Positions 52,181-62,412 of a DNA stretch of 64,000 bases are shown piece after piece; position 1 is the stretch's first letter, and each line of letters opens with the position of its first letter. Below the pieces are notes generated by a model. It saw only the letters and a list, made by a program, of their open reading frames with translations, ran no database searches and had not been told where the DNA came from. Origin of the DNA: Solidesulfovibrio alcoholivorans DSM 5433 (GTDB lineage: Bacteria; Desulfobacterota; Desulfovibrionia; Desulfovibrionales; Desulfovibrionaceae); NCBI RefSeq assembly GCF_000702665.1, contig NZ_JNJA01000005.1:186001-250000 (forward strand), written 5' to 3'. Made by a program: the position numbers and the translations under genes.

Positions 52181-55100
52181 TCAGGCGGTCGTGCCGTCGT
52201 CGTCGTGGCCGCCGGTCAGGCGCTTGGTCCAGGCGCCGAGACCCATGATGAGCTTGAAGAAGACGGGGATGAAAAACGGCGCGAGGATCGTTGCGCCGAG
52301 CATGCCGCCGATGACACCCGTGCCGATGGCGTGGCGGCTGTTGGCGCCCGCGCCGGTGGAGATGGCCAGGGGCAGACAGCCGAGGATGAAGGCCAGCGAG
52401 GTCATAATGATGGGGCGAAAGCGCAGCCTGGCCGCGGAAAGGGCGGCGTCGGCGAGCGATTTGCCGGCCTTGACCTCGAGCACGGCGAATTCCACGATGA
52501 GGATCGCGTTCTTGGCCGCAAGGCCGATCAGCGTGACCAGCGCGATCTGGAAGTAGATGTCGTTGGACAGCCCCCTGCCGAACACGGCGAGAATGGCGCC
52601 GAAAAGCGCGAACGGCACGGCCATGACCACGGCGAAGGGCAGGGTCCAGCGTTCGTACTGGGCGGCCAGGATCAGGATGACCATGACGATGCCCATGGCG
52701 AAGATGAGCGCCGAGGAGCCCTGTGCCGCCTTTTCCTGGTAGGCCGACCCGGTCCAGGCCAGGGTGTAGTCCGCCGGCAGCACCTTGGCCGCGGCCTGCT
52801 CCATGGCGGTCAGGGCCTCGCTCGAGGTGTGGCCGTCGGCGGGCTGGCCCATGATCTTGGCCGCCGGGAACACGTTGAAGCGCTCCAGGACCTCGGGGCC
52901 GGTGGACTTCTCGATGGTCGCCAGGGCGGTCAGCGGAATCATCTCGCCCTTGCTCGAGCGCACGTACACGTCGCGCAGGTCCTCGGGCCGGTCGCGATAG
53001 TCCGCCTCGGACTGGATCTGGACCCGGAAGGTGCGGCCGAACTTGTTGAAGTCGTTGACATAATACGCGCCGAACGTGGCCTGCATCGCGGCATAGACGT
53101 CGCTTACGGCCACACTCAGGGCCTTGGCCTTCTGGCGGTCGAGCTCCACGCGCAGCTGCGGCACGTTGGCCCCGAAGGTGGTGGCCACACGGCCGAGCGC
53201 CGGGTTCTTTTTGGCCTCGGCGATGAGCTTGTCGGTCATGGCGGCCAGCTCCTGGACGCCGCCCTCGCCGCGACTTTGCAGGTAGGCCTCGAAGCCGCCG
53301 GTGTTGGACATGCCGGTGATGGGCGGCGGATTGAAGGCCAGGGTCAGGCTCTTGGGCAGGGCCATGCCGCGCCCGAACAGACGCTTGACCATGTCGAACG
53401 AGCTTTCGCCGGGCATTTTGCGCTCATCCCAGGGCTTGAGCGGGATGAACATGGTGCCGTAGTTGGAACGGTAGGTACTCGTGAGGATGTCGAGGCCCGA
53501 GATGGTGATCTGATAGAGTCTGCTCGGGTCCTGCGCGTTCATGGCGTCCATGGCGTCGTCCACGGCTTCGGTGGCTCGCAGCGAGGTGCCGTCGGGCAGG
53601 ATGTTGATGCCGAGGATGTAGCCCACGTCCTCGTCGGGCACCAGGCCGCCGGGCACGAGGCGGAACAGCATTAAGGCCCCAGTACACAGTCCGGCGAAAA
53701 GCACCACCGCCACGAAGCTGCGGCGCAACAGGAAGCCCACGCCCGCGGCGTAGCCGTTGGTGATCTTCTCGAAAAGCCGATTGAAGGCGCGGAAGAAAAG
53801 GTTGGGTTCCTTGTGGCCGGGTTTGAGCAACGCGGCGCACAGGGCCGGGGTCAGGGTCAGGGCCACAAGGCCCGAGATGACCACGGACACGGCGATGGTA
53901 ATGGCGAACTGCTTGTACATCTGGCCTGTGAGGCCGCCGAGGAAGGCCACGGGCACGAACACGGCGCAAAGCACCAGCACGATGGCGATGACCGGCCCCG
54001 TGACCTCTTCCATGGCCTTGGCCGTGGCCGCCTTGGGCGGCAGCTTCTCCTTGGTCATGATGCGCTCGACGTTTTCGAGCACCACGATGGCGTCGTCCAC
54101 GACGATGCCGATGGCGAGCACCATGCCGAAGAGCGTAAGCGTGTTGATGGTGAACCCGAGGGCCTGCATGCCGGCGAAGGTGCCGATGATGGAAACCGGC
54201 ACGGCCAGGCACGGAATGAGCGTGGCGCGGAAGTTTTGCAGGAACAGGAAGACCACGAGAAAGACCAGGATCATGGCCTCGACCAGGGTGTGGATGACCT
54301 CCTCGATGGAAACGCGCACGAACGTGGTGGTGTCGAGCGCGATCTTGTAGTCCAGGCCGTCCGGGAAACGTTTGGACAGTTCGGCCAGCTTGTTGCTGAC
54401 GAGGTCCGCCGTGTCCAGGGCGTTGGCTCCCGGCGACAGGAAGATGCCAACGGCGACCGAGGGGTTGCCGTTGAGCTTGGAGACGGAGTTGTAGTCCTTG
54501 GACCCGAGTTCCACCCGGGCCACGTCCTTGAGGCGCAGTACCGATCCGTCGTTTTGGGCCTTGAGGATGATGTTCTCGAATTCCTCGGGGCTGACGAGGC
54601 GGCCCTTAGTGGTCACCATGTAGTTGAGGGCCACCGGCTTGGCCGGATCGGTGGGTTCCGCGCCTATGCGGCCGGCCGCGAACTGGGCGTTTTGCTCCTC
54701 GATGGCCGCGGCCACGTCGGTCGGCGTGAGCTTGAGCTGGGCCAGCTTGTCCGGGCGCAGCCAGACGCGCATGGAGTAGTCCTTGGCCCCGAAGATGGAG
54801 GCGTCGCCGACGCCGGGCAGGCGTTTGAGCTCGTCAATGACGTTCACCAGCACGTAGTTGCTGATGTAGACGGCATCGTAGCGCTTGTTGGGCGACTCGA
54901 AGACCGGAATCTGCAGGGTGTTCGAGGATTTCTTGCGTACGACCACGCCCTGGCGCTGCACTTCCGTGGGCAGGGTGGTGAGCGCCGCCTGGACGCGGTT
55001 ATTGACGTTGATGGTGGCCTGATCGGGGTTCGTGCCCACGGCGAAGGTGACGGTGATGGACAACGACCCGTCGCCGGAACTCGTCGAGCGCATGTAGAGC

Positions 55101-55327
55101 ATGTTGTCCACGCCGTTGATCTGCTGTTCGAGCGGCGCGGCCACGGTTTCCGCGATGACCTCGGGGCTGGCCCCGGGATAGGCGGTGGTGACGTTGACCT
55201 CGGGCGGAATGATGTCCGGGTACTGGGCGATGGGCAGGTTGCGGATCGCCGCCAGGCCGGCCAGGACGATGGCCAGCGAGATGACGATGGAGAAGACCGG
55301 GCGGCCCAGGAAGAAGCGTGAGATCAT
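52181..55327 (-). CDS. RND efflux pump, inner-membrane transporter (HAE1/AcrB type)
   Basis: 1048-residue proton-driven exporter of hydrophobic and amphiphilic compounds. Family features: opening [20 protein letters not shown], paired periplasmic porter domains, twelve expected membrane helices, and the proton-relay pair [14 protein letters not shown] (equivalents of AcrB Asp407/Asp408). The C-terminal half keeps the internal repeat with [17 protein letters not shown]. Length is exactly as in AcrB/MexB. The start overlaps the adaptor stop by four bases. It completes the tetR-SGNH-adaptor-RND operon on the - strand. No outer-membrane channel gene is adjacent. Confidence 0.95.
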   Translation of the reverse strand: MISRFFLGRPVFSIVISLAIVLAGLAAIRNLPIAQYPDIIPPEVNVTTAYPGASPEVIAETVAAPLEQQINGVDNMLYMRSTSSGDGSLSITVTFAVGTNPDQATINVNNRVQAALTTLPTEVQRQGVVVRKKSSNTLQIPVFESPNKRYDAVYISNYVLVNVIDELKRLPGVGDASIFGAKDYSMRVWLRPDKLAQLKLTPTDVAAAIEEQNAQFAAGRIGAEPTDPAKPVALNYMVTTKGRLVSPEEFENIILKAQNDGSVLRLKDVARVELGSKDYNSVSKLNGNPSVAVGIFLSPGANALDTADLVSNKLAELSKRFPDGLDYKIALDTTTFVRVSIEEVIHTLVEAMILVFLVVFLFLQNFRATLIPCLAVPVSIIGTFAGMQALGFTINTLTLFGMVLAIGIVVDDAIVVLENVERIMTKEKLPPKAATAKAMEEVTGPVIAIVLVLCAVFVPVAFLGGLTGQMYKQFAITIAVSVVISGLVALTLTPALCAALLKPGHKEPNLFFRAFNRLFEKITNGYAAGVGFLLRRSFVAVVLFAGLCTGALMLFRLVPGGLVPDEDVGYILGINILPDGTSLRATEAVDDAMDAMNAQDPSRLYQITISGLDILTSTYRSNYGTMFIPLKPWDERKMPGESSFDMVKRLFGRGMALPKSLTLAFNPPPITGMSNTGGFEAYLQSRGEGGVQELAAMTDKLIAEAKKNPALGRVATTFGANVPQLRVELDRQKAKALSVAVSDVYAAMQATFGAYYVNDFNKFGRTFRVQIQSEADYRDRPEDLRDVYVRSSKGEMIPLTALATIEKSTGPEVLERFNVFPAAKIMGQPADGHTSSEALTAMEQAAAKVLPADYTLAWTGSAYQEKAAQGSSALIFAMGIVMVILILAAQYERWTLPFAVVMAVPFALFGAILAVFGRGLSNDIYFQIALVTLIGLAAKNAILIVEFAVLEVKAGKSLADAALSAARLRFRPIIMTSLAFILGCLPLAISTGAGANSRHAIGTGVIGGMLGATILAPFFIPVFFKLIMGLGAWTKRLTGGHDDDGTTA

Positions 55328-56559
55328 GAACGAGGCTCCTTGGCAGGCTCACCGGCGTCGGCGGCCTTGGTCGCCGCGCCGGAACCGACGGCCGGGGCAT
55401 CCTGGCGCACGCGCACGGTCATGCCGGGGCGCACCTTGATGACGCCTTCGGACACGATCCGCTCGCCGTCGGAAAGGCCCTTTTCGATCAGGTAGTCGTT
55501 GCCCACGGCGTCGCCGAGGGCCACGGGGCGGGGCGAAACCTGGTTCTTCTCGTCCAGCGCCCAGACCATGGCTCCCTGCTGCGTGTTGAGCACCGCGCCC
55601 TGCGGCACGGCGAGCACGGCCTTGTAGTGCGCGCCTTCCAGGCGCACGCGCACGAACTGGCCGGGCAGCACGGCCGCGTCCGGGTTCTTGAATTCGGCCC
55701 GGACCTTGACCACGCCCGTGGTGGGATCGACCTGCGTGTCCGTGAAGTTGATGCGCCCGGGCTCCTTGTAGGCGCTGCCGTCGGGCAGGGTCAGGCGCAC
55801 GACGAAGTCGCCCTCGTGGCCGAACGCCACCTTGCCCTCGGCCTGGAGCTTGCGCAGGCGCAGGGACTCCTGCCCGGACATGGAGAAGTTGACGTAGAGC
55901 GGATCGACGCGGTTGATGGTGGTGAGCAGGCTCCCGTCGCTGGACGTGGTGATGAGGCTGCCCTCGGAGCGGGCCTCCTTGCTGGTCAGGCCGGAAATGG
56001 GGGCCGTGACCTTGGTCCACTCGAGGTTGAGCGAGGCCTCGCGCACCTTGCCCCGGGCGGTCTCCACGGCGGCCGTGGCCGAATCCAGGGTGGTCTTGGC
56101 GTCGTCGTAGTCCTTTTTCGCCACCACGTCGCCCTTGTAGAGCGTCTCCATGCGGGCGGCGTCGCGCTTGGCCTGGTCCAGGGTGGCCTCGGCCTGGCCC
56201 AGCGCGCCCTTGGCCTGCTCGAGCGCGGCCTGGTAGGGGGCGGGGTCGATCTCGAACATGAGCTCGCCCCGGCGCACGGGACGGCCTTCCTCATAGTTGC
56301 GGCGCAGCAGGATGCCGCCGACCCGGGCCCGGACCTCGACCTCGCGCGAGCCCGCCGTCTGGCCCATGAAGGCCATGTCCAGGGGGATGTCGGCGTGGCG
56401 GACGGAATAGGCCACGATTTCGGGCGGCGGCGGGGCCTGTGCGGCGGTCTCCTGGCCCGAACTGTCCGTGGCGCAGCCGGACAGGCTCATGGCCAGCAGG
56501 GAGGCCATGCCCAGGGCGGCCAGAATGCGGAATTTCGCGGACAAACGGAAAACGGTCAT
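55324..56559 (-). CDS. RND efflux pump, periplasmic adaptor lipoprotein (AcrA type)
   Basis: 411-residue membrane-fusion protein. Signal peptide with lipobox MSLSG-C (Cys29), biotinyl-lipoyl halves ([16 protein letters not shown] and [14 protein letters not shown]), an alpha-hairpin coiled coil between them (about 100-165), and a beta-barrel and membrane-proximal part ([27 protein letters not shown]). It connects the RND pump to an outer-membrane channel. GGAGGAG precedes the ATG at 56559. A frame open upstream to 56997 is a shadow of the SGNH gene. Confidence 0.94.
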   Translation of the reverse strand: MTVFRLSAKFRILAALGMASLLAMSLSGCATDSSGQETAAQAPPPPEIVAYSVRHADIPLDMAFMGQTAGSREVEVRARVGGILLRRNYEEGRPVRRGELMFEIDPAPYQAALEQAKGALGQAEATLDQAKRDAARMETLYKGDVVAKKDYDDAKTTLDSATAAVETARGKVREASLNLEWTKVTAPISGLTSKEARSEGSLITTSSDGSLLTTINRVDPLYVNFSMSGQESLRLRKLQAEGKVAFGHEGDFVVRLTLPDGSAYKEPGRINFTDTQVDPTTGVVKVRAEFKNPDAAVLPGQFVRVRLEGAHYKAVLAVPQGAVLNTQQGAMVWALDEKNQVSPRPVALGDAVGNDYLIEKGLSDGERIVSEGVIKVRPGMTVRVRQDAPAVGSGAATKAADAGEPAKEPRS

Positions 56560-56630
56560 GCTCTCCTCCGGAACGATTCGCGCCTGCGCCCCGTCACCCG
56601 GGGCGCAGGCGGAGTTGCGTGCGTCATCGG

Positions 56631-57629
56631 TTAGCGTATCTGCCGCTGCGGGGCGTCTCCCCGTGCAAGCAGCGGCATCCAGGCGGCGGCGAAGCGATCG
56701 GCCGCCCGGGACGTGAAATGGTAGCCATCGCTGCGGTCGAACCAGGGCACGAGCAGGTCGGTGTTCGGGCCGGAAAATATCCGGCGTTCGGGGTCGGCGG
56801 CCGCGGTCTGGGCTGCGGTGACGGCCGGACAGGACTGGTAGCAGCCGGGGTTGCGCCTGTCGCCGCAGGCGGGGTCCAGGAACAGGGAGGCGCGCGAGAC
56901 GAAGATATCGGTGCGCGGGCCGACATGGGCGCGGACGTCTTCGAGCAATTCGGCGAGCACCGCGCCGTATTCCTGGCGGGTCATCCCCATGGCGCAATCG
57001 GCCTCGCCCTGGTGGAACAGGACGTGGGTCGCGGGTATGCCCCGGACCGCCAGTGCGTCCAGGGAGCCGGTCAGAAGGTCGTGGAACTGGCCGCCCCGAC
57101 TCCAGTGCAGGATCGACGAGCCGCCCCGGGCGATGTCCACGAACACCACGGCGTCGTACAGGCCGCTGTCGACGATCCGGTCGCCCAGGCGCGCCCAGGA
57201 ACTTCCCTTTGCGCCCGTGGCCCCGGGGATGGCGTCGCGCACGCGGCGGCAGCTGCCGCCGGAAAAGGCGTAGACCGGCTTGACCGCGTCGTAGCCCGGA
57301 TCCACCGTGTTGGACGCGTTGGACTGGCCGAATACCAGGGCGACCATGGTGCGCCCGGCAGGCAGCGACGCGCAGTCTACGACCGGCAGGTCGGGATCGC
57401 CCTGGTATACGGCCAGTTCCCCTTCGCTGGAGACGAACGGGAGAAAGGCGGCGTACTTGGCGCGCACGGCCTGCGGCTCCGGCGCATCATTCGTCGCGGC
57501 GGCCGTCTCGGCCGCAAAAAGGGCCAGGACCGTGAGGCCCGCCAAGCCCGCGACGAGCCCGATCCGGGCGCGCCTGCGGGTGAACGGATGTTCACTTGTC
57601 CGGCAAAAAAAATCACACAGTGACGGCAT
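56631..57629 (-). CDS. Exported SGNH/SASA-type esterase
   Basis: 332-residue protein: basic N-terminus and one hydrophobic segment (about 24-45) that acts as a signal or anchor, then a SASA-type hydrolase (sialic acid-specific acetylesterase / CE6-like fold). Motifs: VALVFGQSNAS with the likely nucleophile Ser, VLFHQGEADC (block III) and WFDRSDGYHFT with the catalytic Asp/His. It probably removes acetyl groups from a sugar or related ester in the periplasm. It sits between tetR (17-base overlap) and the adaptor gene, so it is expressed with the pump. Start ATG 57629; a TTG at 57635 is also possible. Confidence 0.78.
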   Translation of the reverse strand: MPSLCDFFCRTSEHPFTRRRARIGLVAGLAGLTVLALFAAETAAATNDAPEPQAVRAKYAAFLPFVSSEGELAVYQGDPDLPVVDCASLPAGRTMVALVFGQSNASNTVDPGYDAVKPVYAFSGGSCRRVRDAIPGATGAKGSSWARLGDRIVDSGLYDAVVFVDIARGGSSILHWSRGGQFHDLLTGSLDALAVRGIPATHVLFHQGEADCAMGMTRQEYGAVLAELLEDVRAHVGPRTDIFVSRASLFLDPACGDRRNPGCYQSCPAVTAAQTAAADPERRIFSGPNTDLLVPWFDRSDGYHFTSRAADRFAAAWMPLLARGDAPQRQIR

Positions 57630-58206
57630 GGGCAAACAACTCCCAGTTGGCGGCGGTCTGGAGGGCCATGTCCACGTCCTCGGGCGTGCGGGCGCACATG
57701 AGCGCGGGCATGGCCACGAGGCTGATGAAGTGGTTGACCAGCTCCTGGGCGCGGATGTCGGCCCGGATCTCTCCCTGCTCCTGCCCCTTGAGGATCAGTT
57801 CCATGAGGACGTCCCGGATGGCGGCGTGGTGGCGCATCTTGAGCTCGCGCAGGCGCGTCTCCTCGAACCAGACCACATCGGAGAGGAAGATCACGGGCAG
57901 GGCCCGGAACCGGGCCACGAGCTTCATGATGTCCGCGTAGAGAATGCGCAGCGAGTCCATGGGGCTACGTCCCGTGGCGAGAGCCCGGCGGACGTTGACC
58001 ATGTGGAGTTCGTGGTGCTCCTCCAGGATGGCGGCCAGGATGTCCCCCTTGTTCTTGTAATGCCGGTACAGCGCCGCGGCCGAAATGCCCACGGCCTCGG
58101 CCACGCGGCGTACGGTCACCGCGCCGATGCCGTGCTCGACCACGATGGCGAGCGCCGCCTCGGCGATCTGCTCCCGGCGCAGGGGGGACTCCAAGCGTTC
58201 TGCCAT
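57613..58206 (-). CDS. TetR-family repressor of the RND operon
   Basis: 197-residue regulator. The helix-turn-helix (about 12-58) reads VTVRRVAEAVGISAAALYRH, a clear TetR type; the C-terminal ligand-binding domain is all helical with Cys171 in ALMCARTPED. It is the first gene of the operon that continues with the esterase, adaptor and pump, so it very likely represses its own operon. A palindrome matching a TetR operator overlaps the promoter immediately upstream. Confidence 0.9.
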   Translation of the reverse strand: MAERLESPLRREQIAEAALAIVVEHGIGAVTVRRVAEAVGISAAALYRHYKNKGDILAAILEEHHELHMVNVRRALATGRSPMDSLRILYADIMKLVARFRALPVIFLSDVVWFEETRLRELKMRHHAAIRDVLMELILKGQEQGEIRADIRAQELVNHFISLVAMPALMCARTPEDVDMALQTAANWELFAHAVTV

Positions 58207-58212
58207 GGACGG

Positions 58213-58240
58213 AAGTTAACACCTGTTTACGTGGTGTCAA
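58213..58240 (-). promoter_or_regulatory. Promoter and operator of the tetR-RND operon
   Basis: On the - strand, TTGACA (58240-58235) and TAACTT (58218-58213) are separated by 16 bases. Overlapping the spacer and -10 box is the palindrome GTTAACACCTGTTTAC (58215-58230, + strand), in which 12 of 16 positions are symmetric (GTnAACA-nn-TGTTnAC). Transcription would start at about 58206, the A of the tetR ATG, with no room for a ribosome site. Confidence 0.6.
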
Positions 58241-58332
58241 GGAAAGAATTTCAATGGGGAAGGGGGCTGATAGCCTGCCCGGAGCAGGGCCGTCAAGCCT
58301 GTGTTTTCGAGCGGGAAAGACTGGCGCGCGGC

Positions 58333-60174
58333 CTAGACCACGGTCGCGCGCACGACCTCTTCGAGGGTGGTGACGCCGTCCAGGATCTTGGCGATGCCGT
58401 CGTCGCGCAGCGTGGACATGCCGGCGGCGATGGCCGTGGCGCGGATGCGGCCGGCCTCGGCGCCGTGCAGGATGGTTTCGGCCATGGGCTCGTCCACGAC
58501 CAGGATCTCGTGGATGGAGGTGCGGCCGCGAAAGCCGGTGTGCATGCACTGGGTGCAGCCCACGGCGCGGTGCAGGGTGCGCCCGATGAGCTTTTCAGCC
58601 GCGGGGCCCAAGGCGATGCAGTGTTCCTCGGCCGCGGCGAACGGTTCGCGGCAGCGGGGGCACAGCACGCGCACCAGGCGCTGGGCCACGAGCGCCCGCA
58701 CCACCGAGGCGACCATGTAGGGTTCGATGCCCATGTCCACCATGCGCGTGACGGCGGAAGCGGCGTCGTTGGTGTGCAGGGTGGAAAAGACGAGGTGGCC
58801 GGTCAGCGCCGCCTGGCAGGCGATCTGCGCCGTTTCCTCGTCGCGGATCTCGCCGACCAGGATCACGTCCGGGTCCTGGCGCAGGATCGAGCGCAGGCCG
58901 CTGGCGAAGGTCAGGTCGATTTTGGCGTTGACCTGCATCTGGCCCACGCCCTCGATCTGGTATTCCACGGGGTCCTCGATGGTGAGGATGTTCTTGTCCG
59001 AGGAATTGATGTGGTTGATGGTGGCGTAGAGCGTGGTGGACTTGCCCGAGCCCGTGGGGCCGGTGACCAGGATGATACCGTGGGGCAGGGCCACGAGGCG
59101 CTTGACGATCTCCAGGTTGCCCGGGGCCAGGCCCAGCTCGCCAAGGCTCAGGATGCGCGTGTTTTTTTCGAGCAGGCGCAGCACGAGCCGTTCGCCGAAC
59201 TTGGTGGGAAAAACCGAGACGCGGATGTCCACGTTGCGGTTGCCGAGGCGAATGTCGAAGCTGCCGTCCTGGGGCAGCCGCCGCTCGGCGATGTCGAGCT
59301 TGGAGCGGATCTTGACGTGGGAGACGACCGGCGGATGCCAGCGCTTGTCCAGGGTCTTGATGTCGTAGAGCACGCCGTCGAGGCGGAAGCGTATCTTGAG
59401 CGCGTTCTGGTAGGGCTCGATGTGGATGTCGCTGCACAAGTCCTTGACGGCCTGGGTGAGGAGCTGGTTCACAAGGCGGATGACCGGCGCGTTGCTGGTC
59501 TCGTCCAGCAGGTCCTCGGTGGACATGTTTTCCGGCGGCGGCCCCATGAAATCGTCGAGGCTGACGTCGCCGAGGCCGGGCTGGCTTGCGGCGTCGGCCT
59601 CGCCGAAGGCCTGGTTGATGGCGGAGAGGATGGCTTCGGCCGGGGCCAGGACCGGGGCGAGGTCGCCCGCCCCCACGAGCCGGCGCACGTCGTCGGCGAG
59701 CTCCGGGCAAAACGGGTCGGCCATGGCCAGGCGCATGTCCTCGGGCGGCCCCAGGGGGATGGCGAGGTTGCGCTTGAGGTAGGCGAAGGGCAGCGCGCGG
59801 ATGCGTTCCGCGTCCTCCTCGGAGAGTTCGATCGCCGCGAGATAGGGCACGCCGAGCGCCTCGGCCAAGGCCCGGCCGGCCAGTTCGGGGTCCGCCTTGT
59901 GGACCTCGGCCAGCCGCTTGAGGGGATTTTGCCCGAGCCGCGCCGCTTCGCGGAAGGTTTCCTCCAGGGCGTCGCAGCCGATGCCGAGCGTTTCGGCCAC
60001 GGGTTCGAGCAGAACGCGTCGGGGCAGGCAATGTTCGGGCGCGGTCGCGGGCTCCCGCGAAGGCGCGGTGGGGGAAACGGCCTGCCCGGCGAAAAGCGGC
60101 AGGCGGCAGGCCGCGCCCAGGCGCGCAAGGAGGGGACGGCGGGGGGGGGCGGCCGGGGACGGCGTCCCGGTCAT
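58333..60174 (-). CDS. gspE: Type II secretion ATPase GspE
   Basis: 613-residue cytoplasmic hexameric ATPase that powers pseudopilus growth. An N-terminal GspE/MshEN domain binds GspL. The ATPase core has Walker A GPTGSGKST (371-379), Asp box, Walker B ILVGEIRDEET, His box TGHLVFSTLHTND, and the zinc tetracysteine CPRC...CTQC. The first 60 residues are Pro/Ala-rich and longer than usual. The start at 60174 overlaps the gspD stop (ATGA). It stands apart from the gspC-M block, beyond the RND operon. Confidence 0.94.
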   Translation of the reverse strand: MTGTPSPAAPPRRPLLARLGAACRLPLFAGQAVSPTAPSREPATAPEHCLPRRVLLEPVAETLGIGCDALEETFREAARLGQNPLKRLAEVHKADPELAGRALAEALGVPYLAAIELSEEDAERIRALPFAYLKRNLAIPLGPPEDMRLAMADPFCPELADDVRRLVGAGDLAPVLAPAEAILSAINQAFGEADAASQPGLGDVSLDDFMGPPPENMSTEDLLDETSNAPVIRLVNQLLTQAVKDLCSDIHIEPYQNALKIRFRLDGVLYDIKTLDKRWHPPVVSHVKIRSKLDIAERRLPQDGSFDIRLGNRNVDIRVSVFPTKFGERLVLRLLEKNTRILSLGELGLAPGNLEIVKRLVALPHGIILVTGPTGSGKSTTLYATINHINSSDKNILTIEDPVEYQIEGVGQMQVNAKIDLTFASGLRSILRQDPDVILVGEIRDEETAQIACQAALTGHLVFSTLHTNDAASAVTRMVDMGIEPYMVASVVRALVAQRLVRVLCPRCREPFAAAEEHCIALGPAAEKLIGRTLHRAVGCTQCMHTGFRGRTSIHEILVVDEPMAETILHGAEAGRIRATAIAAGMSTLRDDGIAKILDGVTTLEEVVRATVV

Positions 60175-62243
60175 GGCCGCCTGCCGCCGCCGGCCGCGAA
60201 AAAGACCGGGGCCTTGCGGATGGGCGTGGACAGTTCCTCTTCGCCGAACTCGATCTGGCGTTCGATGTCTTTCTGCTTGTCGTAGAGGAGTTTGTCGCTG
60301 TCCGGGCCCGGAGAGGTGATGCGCGGCGTGATGAAGACGTAGAGGTTGGTGCGGTCGTCCACCACGGACTTGTTCTTGAAAAGCCAGCCCACAACCGGCA
60401 CGTCGCCGAGGCCCGGCACCTTGCTGTTGCCCTCGCTGCGGCTTTTGCCGATCAGCCCCGAGAGCACGATGGTCTCGCCGTTGTGGCACATGACCGTGGT
60501 CTCGGTGACGCGCTTGCGTGTGGTGGGCTGGAGCGTGCCGGTTTCCTTGGTCACGGTCTCGTCGATGCGGCTGGTTTCCTGCTTGATCTTGAGCTTGATG
60601 GCGTTGCCTTCGTTGATCTGCGGCGTGACCTTGAGCGTGGTGCCGACGTCCTTGTAGTCGAAGCGCTGGTAGGGCCGGTCGGTGGTGGACTGGCCCACGT
60701 CCTGGCTCGTCAGGTAGGGGCGGTTCTCGGCCACGGTGATGGTGGCTTCCTCGTTGTCGAGGGTCATGAGCTGCGGCGTGGCGATGATGTTGAAGTTGTT
60801 GTCGGACTTGGCGGCGCTCACCATGGCCTGGAGGTTGGAATAGACGACCTCGCCGATTTTCACGGGAAAGGCCAGCGCGCCGAGCGACCCGCCGGCCGGC
60901 GGCACGAAGGCCCCGGAGGAATTGTAGAGCGATTCGTAGCCCGAGGGGTTGGACGAGCCGAAGACGAGTCCGCCGTACTTGCTGTCGCCGAGGGCTTTCT
61001 GCTTGTTGGCCACGTTCAGGTTCACGCCGAAGGACACGGACTTGTCCGTGGACACCTCCATGATGAGCGCTTCCACGTAGACCTGCTTGCGCGGGGAATC
61101 GAGCTTTTTCACCACGTTGTCCACGAAGCCGAAGTCCTCGGGCGCGGCCGTGACGAGCAGGCTGTTGGTGGCCTTGTCGGCCACGAAGTTGAAGCCGCCG
61201 GAGATCGTCGGCGCGCCCTGCGCCTTGCCGTCGCCTCCCGAAGTCGTGGAGCCCTTGGTGAAGAGTTCGTTTAAGACCTTGCTCAGGTTTTCGGCGTCGG
61301 CGTGCTGGAGCTTGTAGACGCGCAGGTTGCCCTGTTCGGTCTGGTTGGGCACGTCGAGCTTGGCGAGTAGCGCCTTGACTTGGCTCACGTATTGCGGCTC
61401 GGCCATGACGATGATGGAATTGGTGCGTTCCTCGGCCACGACGTTGAGCTTGGCCGCGCCGCCGCCGTCCTTGCGGGCTTCCTGGGAGAGGACCTTTTCG
61501 ATTTTCTGGGCGAGCTTGGCCGCCGAGGCGTGTTTCAGGGGAAAGAGGTAAAGCGAGGCCTTGGCCGAGGCCACGTCGATCTGGTTGACGATGCCGATGA
61601 TGCGCTGGATGTTGGGCCGGTAGTCGGTGATGATGAGCGTGTTGGTGTCGGCATAGTCCGCGAGCAGGCCGTCCGGGGAGACCAGCGGCGCGAGCACCTT
61701 GCGCACTTCCGGCGAGCGCACGTTGGCGAGGTTTATGACCTGCGTGATCATGTGGTCGTTGGGTGAGGGGACCACCTCCCGGCCGTCGACCACGGGCATG
61801 CTGCGCGTGCGGCTGGTCTTGGCCGGCACGATCTTGACGAAGTTCGCCGTGGGCAGGGCGGTGAAGCCGTTGACCTCGAGCACGGACTCGAAGACCTTGT
61901 AGACCTCTTCCTCGGACAGCGGGGCCGGGGAGATGACCGTGACGTTGCCCTTGACGGCGTCGTCGATGACGAAATTCTTGCCCGTGACCTGGCTGATGTA
62001 TTTGATGAAGGCGCGCAGGTCCACGCCGTCGAAGTTGAGGCTGATGGATTTGGAACCGGGAGCGGCCGGCGCGGGGGCCGGCGCTTCCTGCGCGGCGGGG
62101 GCGGCCTCTTTGGGGGGCGGCGCGGCCGTGACGGGGCGGGCGACGCCCACTGACGCCAGGATAAGGAGCAGGGCGCATGCGCCGCCGGCAAGGCGCACGG
62201 CATGCGGAAAACCGTTCGGGGCGGGCCGCGTGGGGCGATACAT
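60171..62243 (-). CDS. gspD: Type II secretion outer-membrane secretin GspD
   Basis: 690-residue secretin that forms the outer-membrane channel. Signal peptide (basic start MYRPTRPAPNG, hydrophobic core near 20-37), an Ala/Pro linker, N0 domain (ISLNFDGVDLRAFIKYISQV), N1-N3 domains with the repeated NTLIITDYRP, TNSIIVMAEP and TNSLLVTAAPED strands, and the C-terminal secretin core (VPGLGDVPVVGWLFKN). AGGA precedes the ATG at 62243. An open frame to 62366 has no support. It is co-transcribed with gspE. Confidence 0.94.
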   Translation of the reverse strand: MYRPTRPAPNGFPHAVRLAGGACALLLILASVGVARPVTAAPPPKEAAPAAQEAPAPAPAAPGSKSISLNFDGVDLRAFIKYISQVTGKNFVIDDAVKGNVTVISPAPLSEEEVYKVFESVLEVNGFTALPTANFVKIVPAKTSRTRSMPVVDGREVVPSPNDHMITQVINLANVRSPEVRKVLAPLVSPDGLLADYADTNTLIITDYRPNIQRIIGIVNQIDVASAKASLYLFPLKHASAAKLAQKIEKVLSQEARKDGGGAAKLNVVAEERTNSIIVMAEPQYVSQVKALLAKLDVPNQTEQGNLRVYKLQHADAENLSKVLNELFTKGSTTSGGDGKAQGAPTISGGFNFVADKATNSLLVTAAPEDFGFVDNVVKKLDSPRKQVYVEALIMEVSTDKSVSFGVNLNVANKQKALGDSKYGGLVFGSSNPSGYESLYNSSGAFVPPAGGSLGALAFPVKIGEVVYSNLQAMVSAAKSDNNFNIIATPQLMTLDNEEATITVAENRPYLTSQDVGQSTTDRPYQRFDYKDVGTTLKVTPQINEGNAIKLKIKQETSRIDETVTKETGTLQPTTRKRVTETTVMCHNGETIVLSGLIGKSRSEGNSKVPGLGDVPVVGWLFKNKSVVDDRTNLYVFITPRITSPGPDSDKLLYDKQKDIERQIEFGEEELSTPIRKAPVFFAAGGGRRP

Positions 62244-62340
62244 GGCGATCCTGTGGTCTCTCCGATCCGGCGCGCCGTCGCGGCCGTTGCGGTGGCTGGG
62301 CTTTGAGGATGTTCGCTTCGCTGCGGCGGCTGTCGTGACG

Positions 62341-62394
62341 CCGCAAGCCTGGACATCCCCTAGCACGGGGGCTGCGGGGCGTCCAGGCTTGCGG
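62341..62394. repeat. 14-bp perfect inverted repeat between gspD and porin
   Basis: CCGCAAGCCTGGAC (62341-62354) and GTCCAGGCTTGCGG (62381-62394) enclose a 26-base G+C-rich loop. It lies 19 bases beyond the porin stop on the - strand and about 100 bases ahead of gspD. No T-run follows in either direction. It could end porin transcription with help or bind a regulator. Confidence 0.6.
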
Positions 62395-62412
62395 GGGTTG
62401 CGGGCGTTTGGC

